A DNA stretch of 64,000 nt from Setophaga petechia (lineage: Eukaryota; Chordata; Aves; Passeriformes; Parulidae), in assembly GCA_024362935.1 (NCBI GenBank), contig JANCRA010000012.1, positions 2,356,001-2,420,000 on the forward strand, in the 5' to 3' direction. Shown piece after piece: positions 1 through 12,400 of the stretch. The notes under the pieces are model-generated. The model was given only the letters and a program-made list of their open reading frames with translations, was not told the DNA's origin and ran no database searches. The translations under genes were made by a program, and so were the position numbers. The first letter of the stretch is position 1. Each line of letters starts with the position of its first letter.

Positions 1-2093
1 TGCTGTAAAAATCTCGGTCTATTTAGTACTATAAGAATCTTGACCTATTTTTGCATAGGTCCCAGTCTTCAAATCCACGTATAATATCCTTAGTGAAAAC
101 ATTTCATTTATTATAAGTTTCGATGCCTGACTTATTTTTAGTAACTTATGACATACTGATAGGCTTCAATAGGGGTTTAGAAGTTTCAGTTCAGACAGAA
201 AAAAAGAAAGTTCAAATTCTCAAAGCTAAGAAGCTCCTTGACTGCACTATTTTCCTCTTCTATTGCCAATAGCTGAAGTCTTCTTATTGCCCTCTTTTTC
301 ATTAAAACCATTACTCAGGCACTGTTGTGTTTTTGTTGCTATGCTGTCTCTTCCTGCTTGTACTGCAAAGCAGACATCTCTGCAAGCTGTGGATCAGAAT
401 GATACTGAGGAGGAGAGCTCAGAGCTATAACCTTGGGGGTTTTTTGGAGTATGTGCTGTAGAACTCTTATGTTTCTCACCTTTCCAGTCTGACCTTCATT
501 TTGAACTTGGAGATGTGCAATGATGAACCTGTGCATAGGATGAAAGACAGGCTGCTTACTGCTGTTAGCATTTGCTTGACTGGTAACAGATGTTCATGAA
601 AGAGATAATTTTTTTAACTGTCTTGTGGTCTGATGTACAAGGCATGGAGATTATTAACATTCTGATCAATTACCATGCTTTCCATTAATCCATTTTTCTC
701 ACTGTTTGTGGGAGCCAAGGATCACACATTTTTCACAAGATGTTATCAATTTAAGAGCTTCTATTCAAATAATTTCAAAATTAAGTGTAATCCCAGGTTG
801 TAATACTAGAATCAACATTTGATCTCTTTTGATTCTTTGTCTGTGTCCTATGACAGTTTATGTGTTATATTCTATTCAGCAGCAAAAAAAGAAAAGACCT
901 GTGATTTTTCACTCTCAAGGACACAGCAGTTCCACTGAGAGTCATCTTTCCTCTCTCATTCCTGTAGAAATCCCTGCACCTGTGCTTGAAGTCTTTGAGG
1001 TCTCAGATAATGAATTAAATGCTATTTATAACTCTCCAAATCTCCAACAGTTTTTGATGAAAAACAGTCAGTCCTGAAAGCATCTGTGCCACACAAACAG
1101 TTCCTCAGGCTTGAACTTTAGACCAGCTCAGTTCAGAGAAGACAATCTGTCCTTTCTGCCTTCTCATGTCAGATGTTGTGTACAAAGACAATTTCACATT
1201 TTCACTTCAAAAAACTGAAGGAATCTGAGCCATAATGTCAACTGAAAACTTAGTAATAATTGCACCAAGTTACTGCTGATCAAGTTTCTGTGGCCTAACA
1301 ACTTGTGCTCAGCTGGCATACAGAGACTGTCATTGCCAAAGTGTCATGTGAAGTCCTGCAGCATCAGCTGCATTCCCACAGTCACCACAGCTCACTGCAG
1401 CACTGTAAGCTATTGAAACACAGTATTTTGTCTGGAAGCCCGAGTCCTAAACTTTTATGCATTAGTCAGTTCTCCTTCCATGCAGGAAATCTGTGTCCAG
1501 AGACAAGTTTTTGGAGATTTGAGCTGAACAGTTTAAGTACAAATGTGTGATGCCTTGGCCCACATTCTCTGTAGAATCATTATGGTTGTGAAATTTCCTA
1601 TGTGGTCATACTCATCCTTTTTTTCCTTTTTCAGTCATCAATAATTTCAGTCACATAAATTGGCTAAACGACTCTGCAATCAAAAGTAATGTCTTCCAGC
1701 TCTGGACAGAAGACATTTGACTGATTGCAGAGAAGAAGTTGATTGCTGCCATAAAAATTCCCTGAAGAGTCCAGATCCAGGCAGACTAGACATGATCAAT
1801 TTTCCTGTGGGCATGCTTCCCCTTGCTGAGGGAAGGGACAGTGGAAGGAAGGAATCATTGAGGAAGAGCTAGCCTCCATCCAAGCTACCCTCTTGGTAGT
1901 TACCTAACAGCTGGTAGGACTCTAGTCAATATCTAAAAGAATATTCATGGGAGCTTTACCTTGTTTTCTAAAATGGAGGACTGGAGCTTCCACGCTCTCC
2001 ACAAAATAGAAAAAGAGTATGTGGTCTTTTATTGAGCTTGCATTTAGTACCTTTTTCTATGGAATTTTCTTCAAATTAAGCTGACTGAAAACC

Positions 2094-2112
2094 AAAAAAA
2101 AAAAAAAAAAAA
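2094..2112. repeat. Poly-A tract
   Basis: Nineteen consecutive A residues, with no retroposon body recognised upstream. Confidence 0.95.
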
Positions 2113-3778
2113 GGATCTATGCAATTGCTCCAGCTCTACAGAAACTTGGAATTGTCTCGTTCTTCCCTCTAAATAATATATTCCATGCATTCACCTCAGC
2201 AGCTCTGCTCATAGCACACTGTGGCACCAGCCTGTTACAGCACAGAGGAAGGACTGAAAGAGTCCATTCTAATGAACATAAACTTCAAGACTCAGCCCTG
2301 CTGTCACTGAGTCTTTGATTTTAAATGAGGGAGAAAGCACTACTGTGTAGGCATGAGAATGGACAGCCTGAAACAGCCACCTGCTAGGGGGGGAGAGAAA
2401 GAGAGAATATACTCATCACACATGAAATAGCAGCAACTATGCTGCTGAGTGTGTGCCTCACATACAGCACCAATGGGCAGTCCACAGCCCCAGAAATAAA
2501 TCTGTCCCATATTCCCCAGCTGAAGAGAGGACAGAAGGCTGAGAAGTAAGAAGCTTATTTTAGCTGACTGGGTTACTAGAACACAGACAGAATTGACAGC
2601 TTTGCTGATATAGCAAAATTTAACTTATTTGTCTTATACAAACAACAAACAGAGAGCAATGAAAAATGAGAGGAGCCAAGCAGACTATCTCAAGACTAGC
2701 AGAAATGACTCATGTTAATTTATACTGTGGCTCTAATGTTTTCCATTAAATAAGGACTTTGTTTGGTAGCTCTGTTACCAATTAAGCTTGTAAAAACTTT
2801 CTGTTAGAGAAGCAGGGACTGGGGTCACCCCAGATCGTGCAGCCTGGGGAGCATTAAGCAGAGGTGTCCTGGTGGCTCTACCCAGGCAGGACCAGACCTA
2901 CTCAGACTATTCACCTGCTGTGTGTGAACTCCACTCTCCAGTGCTACTGACTCATGGAGGCTTCTCAACTCAGACACAGCACAACGTCAGATTTGCCCTA
3001 GCACTGTCATGCTTCTGAGTTCCCTCTGACAAGCCCTCTCAAAATCTGGGGCTGTAAGATTTTGTAATAAAACCCTTAGGTCCAGCAGTATCAGCTCTGA
3101 ACAGGAGCTAAGAATTCAAATTTGACCAAAGCCATCCAGATGAGAATTGGCACTTCCCAGATGATAGGAAAAAGAGACACCCACACCAAGTCTGCATGTA
3201 GCAGATCAGGTTTATGTGAGTAACTGGTATCGGGTGTATACTACATGAAAAGTGATTAAATGCTTCAACTGCACCTGAGTAATCCAAGCCAAAACCAACC
3301 AGCTGTGCAGAAAGCCAGCTCCATTTTCTTACATCCATGACATGGTTAATTAGCAACATGGATAAAGAGTCCATGGATAATTAAGAGTGAAGTACACAAT
3401 ATATCAGCATTCTCTTGGCACATTTGAGTACTGACACATCATTTATTTCCCACAGACTGTGCATACAAAGCTGAAAACAGGATGTTCATCTCTCACAGAG
3501 AAAATGGGAAGATTTTCCATTTTTTTACATATCTGTACAATTTTGTCTATAAATACACCTTTTTTGCCTGTAAACCAGCTAATTAAATATCTGATTTAGG
3601 GAGAATCCCCATGTACTGAAGTATTGTGTTTGAGCCCATGTCATTAAGAACCTTGCCTCAGAATACACTGTGAGCAAGAGGACAAATACATCATGAGGGT
3701 TTGGGTGGCTGGCTAAAACCTAGAAAATACTTAGCCTTAGTTTCTGTGCTCAAGCTGTAGATGTTCCACACATACATT

Positions 3779-4015
3779 TTATCCTTTTGAGGATGGGAGC
3801 CCCCAAGGGTTACCTGGGACAGTCTTAGAGCCACTGGTTTCAGCTTCTTTCTCAAGCCTTATCTTAATTGACTCAACTTGCATTGAGTGATCTGGTGTCG
3901 TTTGAGTTTCAGGGACTTCATAGCGTCCCTTACCAGATTTCCCAGCACTAGCATCTGAAACCTCTCTGCAGGTTTTTAATTCCTGGAGCCTTCTTACTGG
4001 GATTGCAGATTCAGC
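3779..4015 (-). other. Possible coding-exon remnant, unidentified
   Basis: Minus-strand frame of 78 codons bounded by TGA upstream and TAA downstream, with no starting ATG. Its composition is unusually protein-like: charged and polar, with a stretch reading ESIKIRLEKEAETSGSK. A splice-donor-like CCAG|GTAACC lies inside it, with the GT at plus-strand positions 3,813-3,812. Upstream AG sites have poor pyrimidine tracts, so an acceptor is not convincing. I recognise no family. It may be a real exon, a decayed retrocopy or chance; chance is most likely. Confidence 0.15.
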
Positions 4016-5190
4016 TCAGCTCTACCATGAAACACACTTCCCTCTACTTCTAGCAGAGTTGTAATATAGATCTCCTTCAGCTGATAATCTGTATCCAAAG
4101 ATTGCTGCTTTATGAAAAGACAAGCAGTTGAGTTTCTGATAATGAATACCCTATAGGTATCTCTGCCATGGAAATAGCAGGGTCTCCACAGTTCATGAGC
4201 CTAAATTCTAAGTTCTTGCGTCTAAAGTTCCATATCAATTGATACCTTGTCTAGCTCTTGTAATATCATGTGAGTGAATTTGAAACATTCCTCTGCTGAC
4301 AAGACATTTGGATATAGGTAGAACTTAGGCTGTCTAAATACATCCTTAAGTACCAGATGCATGAGGATATTTCAGGACCCAGCCTCCCACTGATTTCAAC
4401 GGATCTGGTATCTGCTTGAAAAATTAGTCACCTGTGTTTTATGCAGATATATTTTAAGGGTGTTATTTTCCCTTTGTCCTCAGCAGATTGACCTGCAGAC
4501 AAGTCAAAAAACACAAGCCAGCCATGCCAGCACGATCCTATTTTGTACTTGCTGATGTGGCTCTCATTTTGCACTTCCTACTTTCTTTTAAAGTAAGTAG
4601 AACACATTTGCTTATTCTAGTATAAAAATAGCAAACAGAGAAGAAATAACGTAAATTGAATAAAAACCAGCAAGCTGTAAAAATTCTATGGAGTAATATG
4701 GGAAATCTTTTATCTAGGAAAGTGAGGATTTAAATGGGAAAATGGAAAGTATTACTATACTTCTAACAACCTATTACTTGAAGCTGCCAGTTTCTAACAG
4801 GATTGGGATGGGGGAGGAATGTCTGTTGATTCAGCACTTCTGTCATGTGAAACTCTTATGGTGCAAGTCAGACTTCAAAAGATGCATAAGAAAAAAATTA
4901 AATAGCAACATCAAGTCAAAATTAAAAATCCATACCATGAGTCATGTTTGCACAGCGATGGACATCACAGTTTTTAATATCAGATAAGTGGCTAGATAAA
5001 TACATCTACTGGCAAAGAAACCAAACTGAGTAAAATTAATTCATCTTGAGAGGAGCAGGAGTATAGATACCAGATGAAATCTATCCATATCTTGTTTCCA
5101 CTAGAGAGCATCCTACAGTAGCCTTGATATCATTCAGATATTACATTATATCACATTGCTATTTAGATTATAATGCATCAAAAAAGAACA

Positions 5191-5628
5191 GCAAAGCTGG
5201 AGAACGGTCTGGAGCACAAGCACTACAAGGAGCTGAGGGAGCTGTGGTTATTTATCCTGGTGAAAATGAGGTCCAGGGAAGACCTTATTCACTCTCCACA
5301 GCTGCCTGAAAAGAGGTTGTAGCCAGGTTGGGGTCAATTTTTTTTTCCCAAGTAAGAAGCAATAGAAAAAAAGAAATGGCCTCAAGTTGCACCAGGAGGA
5401 GTTTAGATTGAATATTACAAAAAATTTCTGCACCAAATAGTTATTGAGCATAGGAACAGGCTGCCTAGTGAAGTGGTTCTGTCATCATCCCTGGCCATAA
5501 TTAAAAGCCATGTAGATGTGGCATTTAGGGACACATCTCAGGGTGGACTTGGCAGTATTAGTTCTACAAGTCAACTCAGTGATCTTAAAAGTCTTTTCCA
5601 ACCTAAATGATTCTACAATTCTATAATG
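5191..5628 (+). mobile_element. CR1 LINE fragment, 3' end, 5'-truncated
   Basis: Plus-strand copy of the last ~440 bp of an avian CR1 non-LTR retrotransposon. It covers the C-terminal end of the old ORF2 (order of blocks: ...GAGCTGAGGGAGCTG..., ...AACAGGCTGCC..., ...CATCCCTGG...) and the 3' UTR block GTCTTTTCCAACCTAAATGA. It ends in the diagnostic degenerate tail ATTCTACAATTCTATAATG. Many substitutions and small indels show it is old and non-coding. 5' truncation is normal for CR1, which starts reverse transcription at its own 3' end. Confidence 0.93.
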
Positions 5629-6420
5629 CCAGGAATAGTTTTGCAGACAAATATGTGAAGATGAAAAGTAAGAGTCTGTTCTAAGAACTCACATAGTCTG
5701 TTTAATGGGGTCATGGTGATATCACTTTAAAGTCTGGTTTCATGATTCCAGTATTCATCACATGTTTCCTCCTTATTCACAGGACCCTCTATGTTTGAGC
5801 TTTCTGTCAATACTCCCCTTGGATCTGAGGAATCACCATGTTTGCACATAACTCTAATGGTTCAAGATAGGAAAGCAGTTAGCCCAAGTAAAGCCTTAAA
5901 AATGAGTTTCCAGTTTTCTATTACCAACTAATGAAGTTCTTCTGAACAAAGGCTAGTCATGATCATTCTTTGTTCTTCAATTTTCCTGAGGATCTTCACT
6001 CATCTTTTTTTTTTCCTTCGCCATCCCATTATTTTGTGAAGTGCTGTCATTTCTTTTTGATTTATTTAGTATAAAAATTGCAAGTAGGCCCAATTGTCTG
6101 AGAAAAGATAGCTTTTATTCAGACATTAGTTATAAGCATGTAACAGAACATCAAGTTCTTCAATCCATCCTTCTGTCTTCAAAGTTAAGCTGTTGCATGT
6201 GAAAGTTCCAAATATCACATCTTTACTCCCAGACATCATTTACACTGAACAAACCAAAGCACCATTTTGGGTTTGGAACTGTAAGTACCTTAACATACTA
6301 AAACCAATTATTTAACTTCACAAGTGCCTTGTGCTGTTTGGCTACTAGGCTTAGGAATCTGTTGCTTAAGCAGACTCACTCACTTCATGCCATCTGAGAT
6401 TCCCTAAGGCAACCAAGATG

Positions 6421-6495
6421 CATCAGTGAACCAGATGATCATTGTAGGCCCTTCCAACTGAAATGATTCTATTCTGTTCTATTCTATTCTATTCT
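6421..6495 (+). mobile_element. CR1 3'-tail fragment with TTCTA microsatellite
   Basis: Short plus-strand CR1 3' end: GATGATCATTGTAGGCCCTT, then CCAACTGAAATGATTCTA, running into an expanded (TTCTA)n tract at about 6,467-6,495 with one TTCTG variant. The tract looks like the CR1 tail octamer turned into a pentanucleotide microsatellite. A run of G and a short (AC)n follow at 6,541-6,563. Confidence 0.85.
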
Positions 6496-9400
6496 TTCAT
6501 ACTGACAGCATGACAGGTCTAAAAGGAGACCTTCACTGGAGGGGGGGAGGACACACACACACAGAGCACCATATGCCTAATTTTTGCCAGTTGACTCTGT
6601 CCCACGTGTCCCACAAGTCATGAATGTCTCATCTAGCTGTGTCCTGGTCTATTTGACCTGTTACATTTTGGTGCATAATCAGCTTTACTTGTTCCAGTTG
6701 TGGCCAGTTAACAAGCTTTCTGGTGCAAACAAGCAATGTTAGGCACCTTATCTCCCCTGTTGTGGAAGGTGGAGAAGATATAGACTTAATTTCAGAGGTA
6801 GTCCTTTATGGCCTCAGAAAAACCTGACATGGCTGCCTGCAGCCATGGACTTCTATCAGAGATGTGCATGCAATGTATTCCTAGTATTGTGACAGCTGAT
6901 CTTAGTGACAGGAGACAGTACATTTCTTCAACTTTTGCTGTTTGTTCTTTCTTCTGTGAATCCCAAACACTTCTTATATCATCTTCAAAAGCTGCAAGAA
7001 TTATAAATCTTATCTTCATATTAAACAAAAGTATCTGCAGTAGGCAAACTGTGGTTCATGGGTTATGAATCTGTACCGTGTTGGCCAGCCATACTGAAAA
7101 TACAGAGATTAGGGGTTACAGGTTGAAGTCCAAATGCCATTCCTATTGAGAGTCTTTAACATGTTCAATCTACTATGTCTGGAAGAGAGAGCAATAATAA
7201 GCATAACTCCTTACCCAGTTATCATATCTTCTAGTGCAAAGCTACACTTGCACAATTATAATAGCAGGATTTAGAATGTGCAGAATTTAGATGCGATTTA
7301 GAATGAGCAGAGTTCTTCTTTGGACAACAAAAACAAATCAGTTTCTCCTGAGAGGTCATTTTTTTCTGTGCTGTCAAGAGAGCTCTTTTGATTGGGCTAG
7401 TTTATGTGTTTGCTGTAGATGACAGGCATTCTTAAATTCCTCAGGAATTCTGTTCGTTTCTCAGAGATCCACTTAAGATGTCAGTATTCACATTCTTCTC
7501 TAATTTCATTTGATTCTTGTACCACTGCTTTGAAAAGACATTTCTTATGTTTCGGTTTCATATGGAGGATAGTATTGTCTGTATTTCTGTAAAGGGTCAA
7601 AATCAACCTCTTTTGCTTGAGTTAAATAAGAGTCATCAAGGACATAAAGTGCATTAAAGGCTTCTACTGTCAGAAAAAAAACCTACTTTCTATTTGTATT
7701 TTTCCCATACCACTGGAATTCATTTCATGTGGATGAAGACAGAAGCTAAGGTGAAACTCTTTTATTTTTCCAGAGAACTTACAGTGGTAATAAAAATATT
7801 TGTTTTCATTTTCAGTAAAAATGGTTTTATCTCCTTGAACCATGAGAACAGTAAAGAAAACAAATTCTTTTTCCATTCCAAAAATTCTGTAATGAAACAC
7901 ATTTGCCATTGAAACCACTGAAGGCAGAGCATTCCAATCTGGCTTGGGGCTAGCCCTTGTTGACAAAGTATCCTTGAGTATCTCTCTAAATATTGGCATT
8001 ATATCTGATTAGGTTACAAGCTTCTGGTGTTAATGTTTTATTAAGTCAAATTTATTAAGTCAGAGGTGTTAGTTTGCTATGGAATGGTGTGCAGGCATAT
8101 ATATGGTTATCTCAGCTGCATTGTGACAAATGGAGTAAAAAAGTATAGGAAATGGGTCACAGGAACACAATCAATAAACTAGTACTTTTTCTTTTATTTT
8201 TCACTCCCAGAGTCCTGTTCTGCAAATACATTAAATTCCTAACTGCCTGACAGAGGATGGTATCAATCTGCATGCTAGTGCTTATTGATTAGCTTTGCTA
8301 GGATATGTGCTGCTAGCTGTAATAACCAAGAGCATTTCGAGTGAAATTGATCACATCAGTCCTAAAAGTTAGAACATATTTGTGGGAAGTCCACATGCAA
8401 CCATCTGATTTAAAACTTTCTAGTTTCAAAATCAATATTCTCAGACCACAGATGGAGGAGAATGTTTCTAATGGATTTTTAAAGTTGTTTGCTACTAAGT
8501 ACCAATACTAACATAGTACAAATGAATCCAAGGCCATGTTGATCATATTTATTTTATTATCTCTCTAAACAGCCCAAGATTTATCTGCATTACTAAATAA
8601 TTTATCACAATAGAAGAAGACTAGTAGATCAAAGCAGTTAGTGCAGTGACAATCATATCTACATTTACAAGGTTTTGGAAAGAGATGACTACATTCATAA
8701 TCAAATACTCCAAACACCCCTATAGGTTAAGGCTGTCCTAACACCTATTAATCATATCTTCTAGTAATGGATTCCCATTACTGTGCTGAGTCCATTAGAT
8801 ACAGATTTCAAGTAGACTTTCTTGGTTAGTTTTCTCCGAAAGTGCCCTAGCTGACACACACCAGCATGGCTTTGCAAACCAAACCAGTGCAGCAAGAGAT
8901 GCTGAGCAGACATTTCACTTCAGAACTGTTGTACCACTGCAAACCAAAATGTTCATTTAAATGGAGAAATGTAGCTTTTATTTTCTGCTTCAGTTTTTTT
9001 TAATATATAAACATAAAAAGAAAAGAGGAAGGAAAAAAAATATATATTACCTTAATAAGAGAAAGAATTTGAATATATTGTAAATAAGAGTTTTCTTTTA
9101 CAAAGGAGAAGTAAAAAACCCCCATCTTCCCCTGTCAGAGCTACACAAGGAATCTAAATGTTTGCCCAGAGTTATCAAGCTGTGACCATATACCTACAAA
9201 ACATGAAGCAGCTCTTGCTCAATGCCACACACCACTGCATCATGAATAGTAAGCATTGTTTTGGTATTGCTGTCTATATTAAAAATACACAAAAAGGGAA
9301 AGAGAGGATGGCAGCTGCTGCATGATTAAATATAGGAAAAATACTTCTGGGAAAGGTTTGATGAGAGAGCACACTATCAGTGGAGGAAAAAAATGCCTGA

Positions 9401-12400
9401 ATGCTCTATCAGAAATGCGAAGACAAGGCAGAAGCACTGAGCAAACCAAAAACTAAATAATGAATAGGCAATGGGGTATCAGTGAACATGCCAGTAGGTT
9501 ACAAAGACTTCCACAGCATTTCAAAATGGAACAGCAAACAGCAAAGGCTAATTAAAATTATATGCACCACTACTTGAATACTGTAAATTGTAAGCAGAAT
9601 TTTAGATTCAGTCCAAGGTTCTTGAGCCATTCAATGGGCTCTGGGAAAACATGGAGCATTTCTTGTGCTCCTCCCTGAGAAAGGGTGTAGTGGTGGGTTG
9701 GTAGTAAGTTGGGTTACAGCCTAAGAGTCATTGCAATGTAAGTAAGGTGAGTCAGTGCTTTTTCATAGAGGTACAAATATCTTCCACAGATTATCTGAGT
9801 GTGGCTGTACGTTCACCAGAATAGTTCAGGGAAGGAGAAATTGGCAGTTTTCTGATGCAGCTCCAATAGGAGTTCCCTGCTTGGACCATCACAGGCCATG
9901 GCTACACTGATTTAAAACAGCCTACAGCAGGGAGACAGAGTCCCAAGGAGAACAAGAATGCTTAATATTACAGATACAGAAAGTCCCACAGAAATATATT
10001 ATTATCACATTTAAACTATATGGAGAACAAGTAAGTCATACATTAGATACATAAAGAAAACAGAAAATAAATCCTGGCAATATACTGCAGCACTCTTGTA
10101 GCAAGTTCCAAATGAAGGCTAGGATATCTCCTGAACATAATTTGCTTGGAAATAGTTAAAAACAATTCACCAACCACACTGTTGTCTCATACCTGTCATT
10201 CTGTTGTGAGGAAAAATATATAAAAATAGTGAAGTGAGTAGGAAAAGGAGGCATTACTGCCAAACTTGGCTAAACTGCACTTAGTTACACTGCAGATTTA
10301 CATATACTTAAAGATTGTTCTCATGTGCTTTAACTAAATTAAACATGACCTGCCTGCTCTGTACTATTGTTGCCAAAGCCAAGAATTACAGAAGTGAATG
10401 GGTACATTGCTTAATATTGCATAGCATTGAGTAGTTATAGATGCTTGGGAGCATGACTAGGAATCAATTTACAAAGGGAGAATATCAGTTTAACCAGCAA
10501 TAGGGACTGTTAAAATTCAAGGAAGTCCAAATGGATGCATAGGATTCCAGTGTATTAATGTGGAGACAGCTTTGAGGAATTTGCAACAGATAGCAATGAC
10601 ACCAAGTGTTATGATCAGCAACACCAGGGAAATAAATAGAAATCTCTCTGGCAGAATTGCAGTTGACTGCAGTTCTTGGGACACTTGGGAAGAGATTCAG
10701 CTTTTCTGACTTCAGGCATTTCTAGAATGCATACACTTGACCTATTTTGGATATCTATATTAGGATTAAATGAATCATACATTGGATGTGTTTTTCTTAA
10801 AACTGACTTTAAGAGAACCTGGATGAATTGCTCCAAGGATTAGGTCAGATGAACTGTACTGCCCTCCCAGGCACTCTGGCCTGAAGCAATGAATAAGAGC
10901 AACCTGGAAGGTGATTGTGCATTACAAAAACACAGGAAGACCTAAACAGCCAAATGTATTTCAGTTTCAGCAAAAAAGTCTCAGAGCAAATTATGCAATA
11001 AAAATTAACGAATGCCAGGGGGGTTTTTTATGCTCTTTTTTTCTTTATTCCAGCTGGGCCAGAGAATATACACTATCAGTCCTTGAGAAATGTGGATGTA
11101 ATGGAGAGACCCAATGTGTACTAAAAAGCAGACTTTCAGATCACAGATACCAGTGACATTTGCAAGATTTATCTAGAAATGGAAATTGTATGTGGTAAAA
11201 GCAAGATAGTAATTAAAACTGAATCAGAATACTGCAAAGAAGGAAGAGAAAGAAGGAAGAAAAAGGGAAACTGTGTTTGGAAGGAAATCATTGTATTCTT
11301 GTTATTCAGTCAGCACAGATGCATGCTTGATATCAAGAGATACAATCACCTTAGAGCTTGTTGTCTTAGCTATTTGCATGTATGTTAATTAATACAGATA
11401 TCAGTGGTGGAAAATACAATATGCATACCAAGACCAAAAACCACAGCAAGTATACTTCAACTAGCTCTGCCAATTTTCTTTGAATAAACTGTGTGTTCAG
11501 AAGTCACATGTTTTGAGCAATAATGGAACTCAACAAGGTAGACAGGTGTGCATGAAAGCCACAGACACTTTCATTCCCTAGGAAAACAAGCTATATACAC
11601 CTATGTGGAGTTGGATGAAACTTGTGTAACACTCAAATTGGATCAGCAGGATGCAAAAGAAACACTGAATAATGAAAGGCTGATATGAATGGAGCCCAGT
11701 AAACTGCTGCAAGGTATGCACAAGGTTTACTGTATAATAGAAAGCCTTATGAAAAAGCTCTCCCCAAATAATCAGAGAAAAATGCCTTACAGCTTTGATT
11801 CATTTTCTTTGTCACATTTAGCTTCAGTAGGCTAGAGAGGTGACCTCCTCCCACAGCTGGAGCAGTAGCTGTCACAGCATAATCCACCAGGGATCATGAG
11901 TCAGAAGTTTTAACTGCTGCAGTTTACAGCCAGTGAAGTAACTTTAACAGCCATTGACTTTAGGTTATGTACCTAAACCAGATGTGAATTATAGCAGCTA
12001 ATGATTAAACTAGTAGCATTTCATCATTGCTGTATAGCACCCATTCTGGCCCTTCTGGCAAATCATAAAGGATATTAATCTAGATTCTTTTCCAACACTG
12101 CATCTAAAATCTAGGGAGAGTTGTTGGCTCCCTAGCTGCCAAACAACTTAATAAAATTTGAAAGTTGCTGCTCCTGTTATGCCCAAGATGGTATTGGTTT
12201 CATGAGGTGTAATAGAATATTAAGCAAGAAGTTTATGATATTTCTGCTTAATTCTGTTATCTCAAGAAGCACAACAAAAGGGACATTACACCTGGCAGAT
12301 TCTCAAGGGATGTTTATGCAATTCTTCTGCAAGAAACAGCTAAGCAGGGAAGAGGATTACCTATTGAGAGTAAGGGCTTCTCAAAGCTTAGGCAAAACTA

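Larger units (their letters stand above)
1..5190. other. Gene-poor AT-rich tract, no confident gene
   Basis: No recognisable gene or mobile element. The short open frames are of the size expected by chance. A run of 19 A residues lies at 2,094-2,112. A somewhat more GC-rich block at about 2,815-3,080 ends near an AATAAA; it could be an old LTR remnant but shows no clear termini. A protein-like minus-strand open frame at 3,779-4,015 is listed separately. Confidence 0.6.

Noticed and set aside
829..1077. 82-codon frame with protein-like C-terminal half
   Set aside because: No family recognised, length compatible with chance, no splice or promoter signals supporting it.
6551..6563. (AC)n microsatellite
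   Set aside because: Only about six units; too short to be notable.
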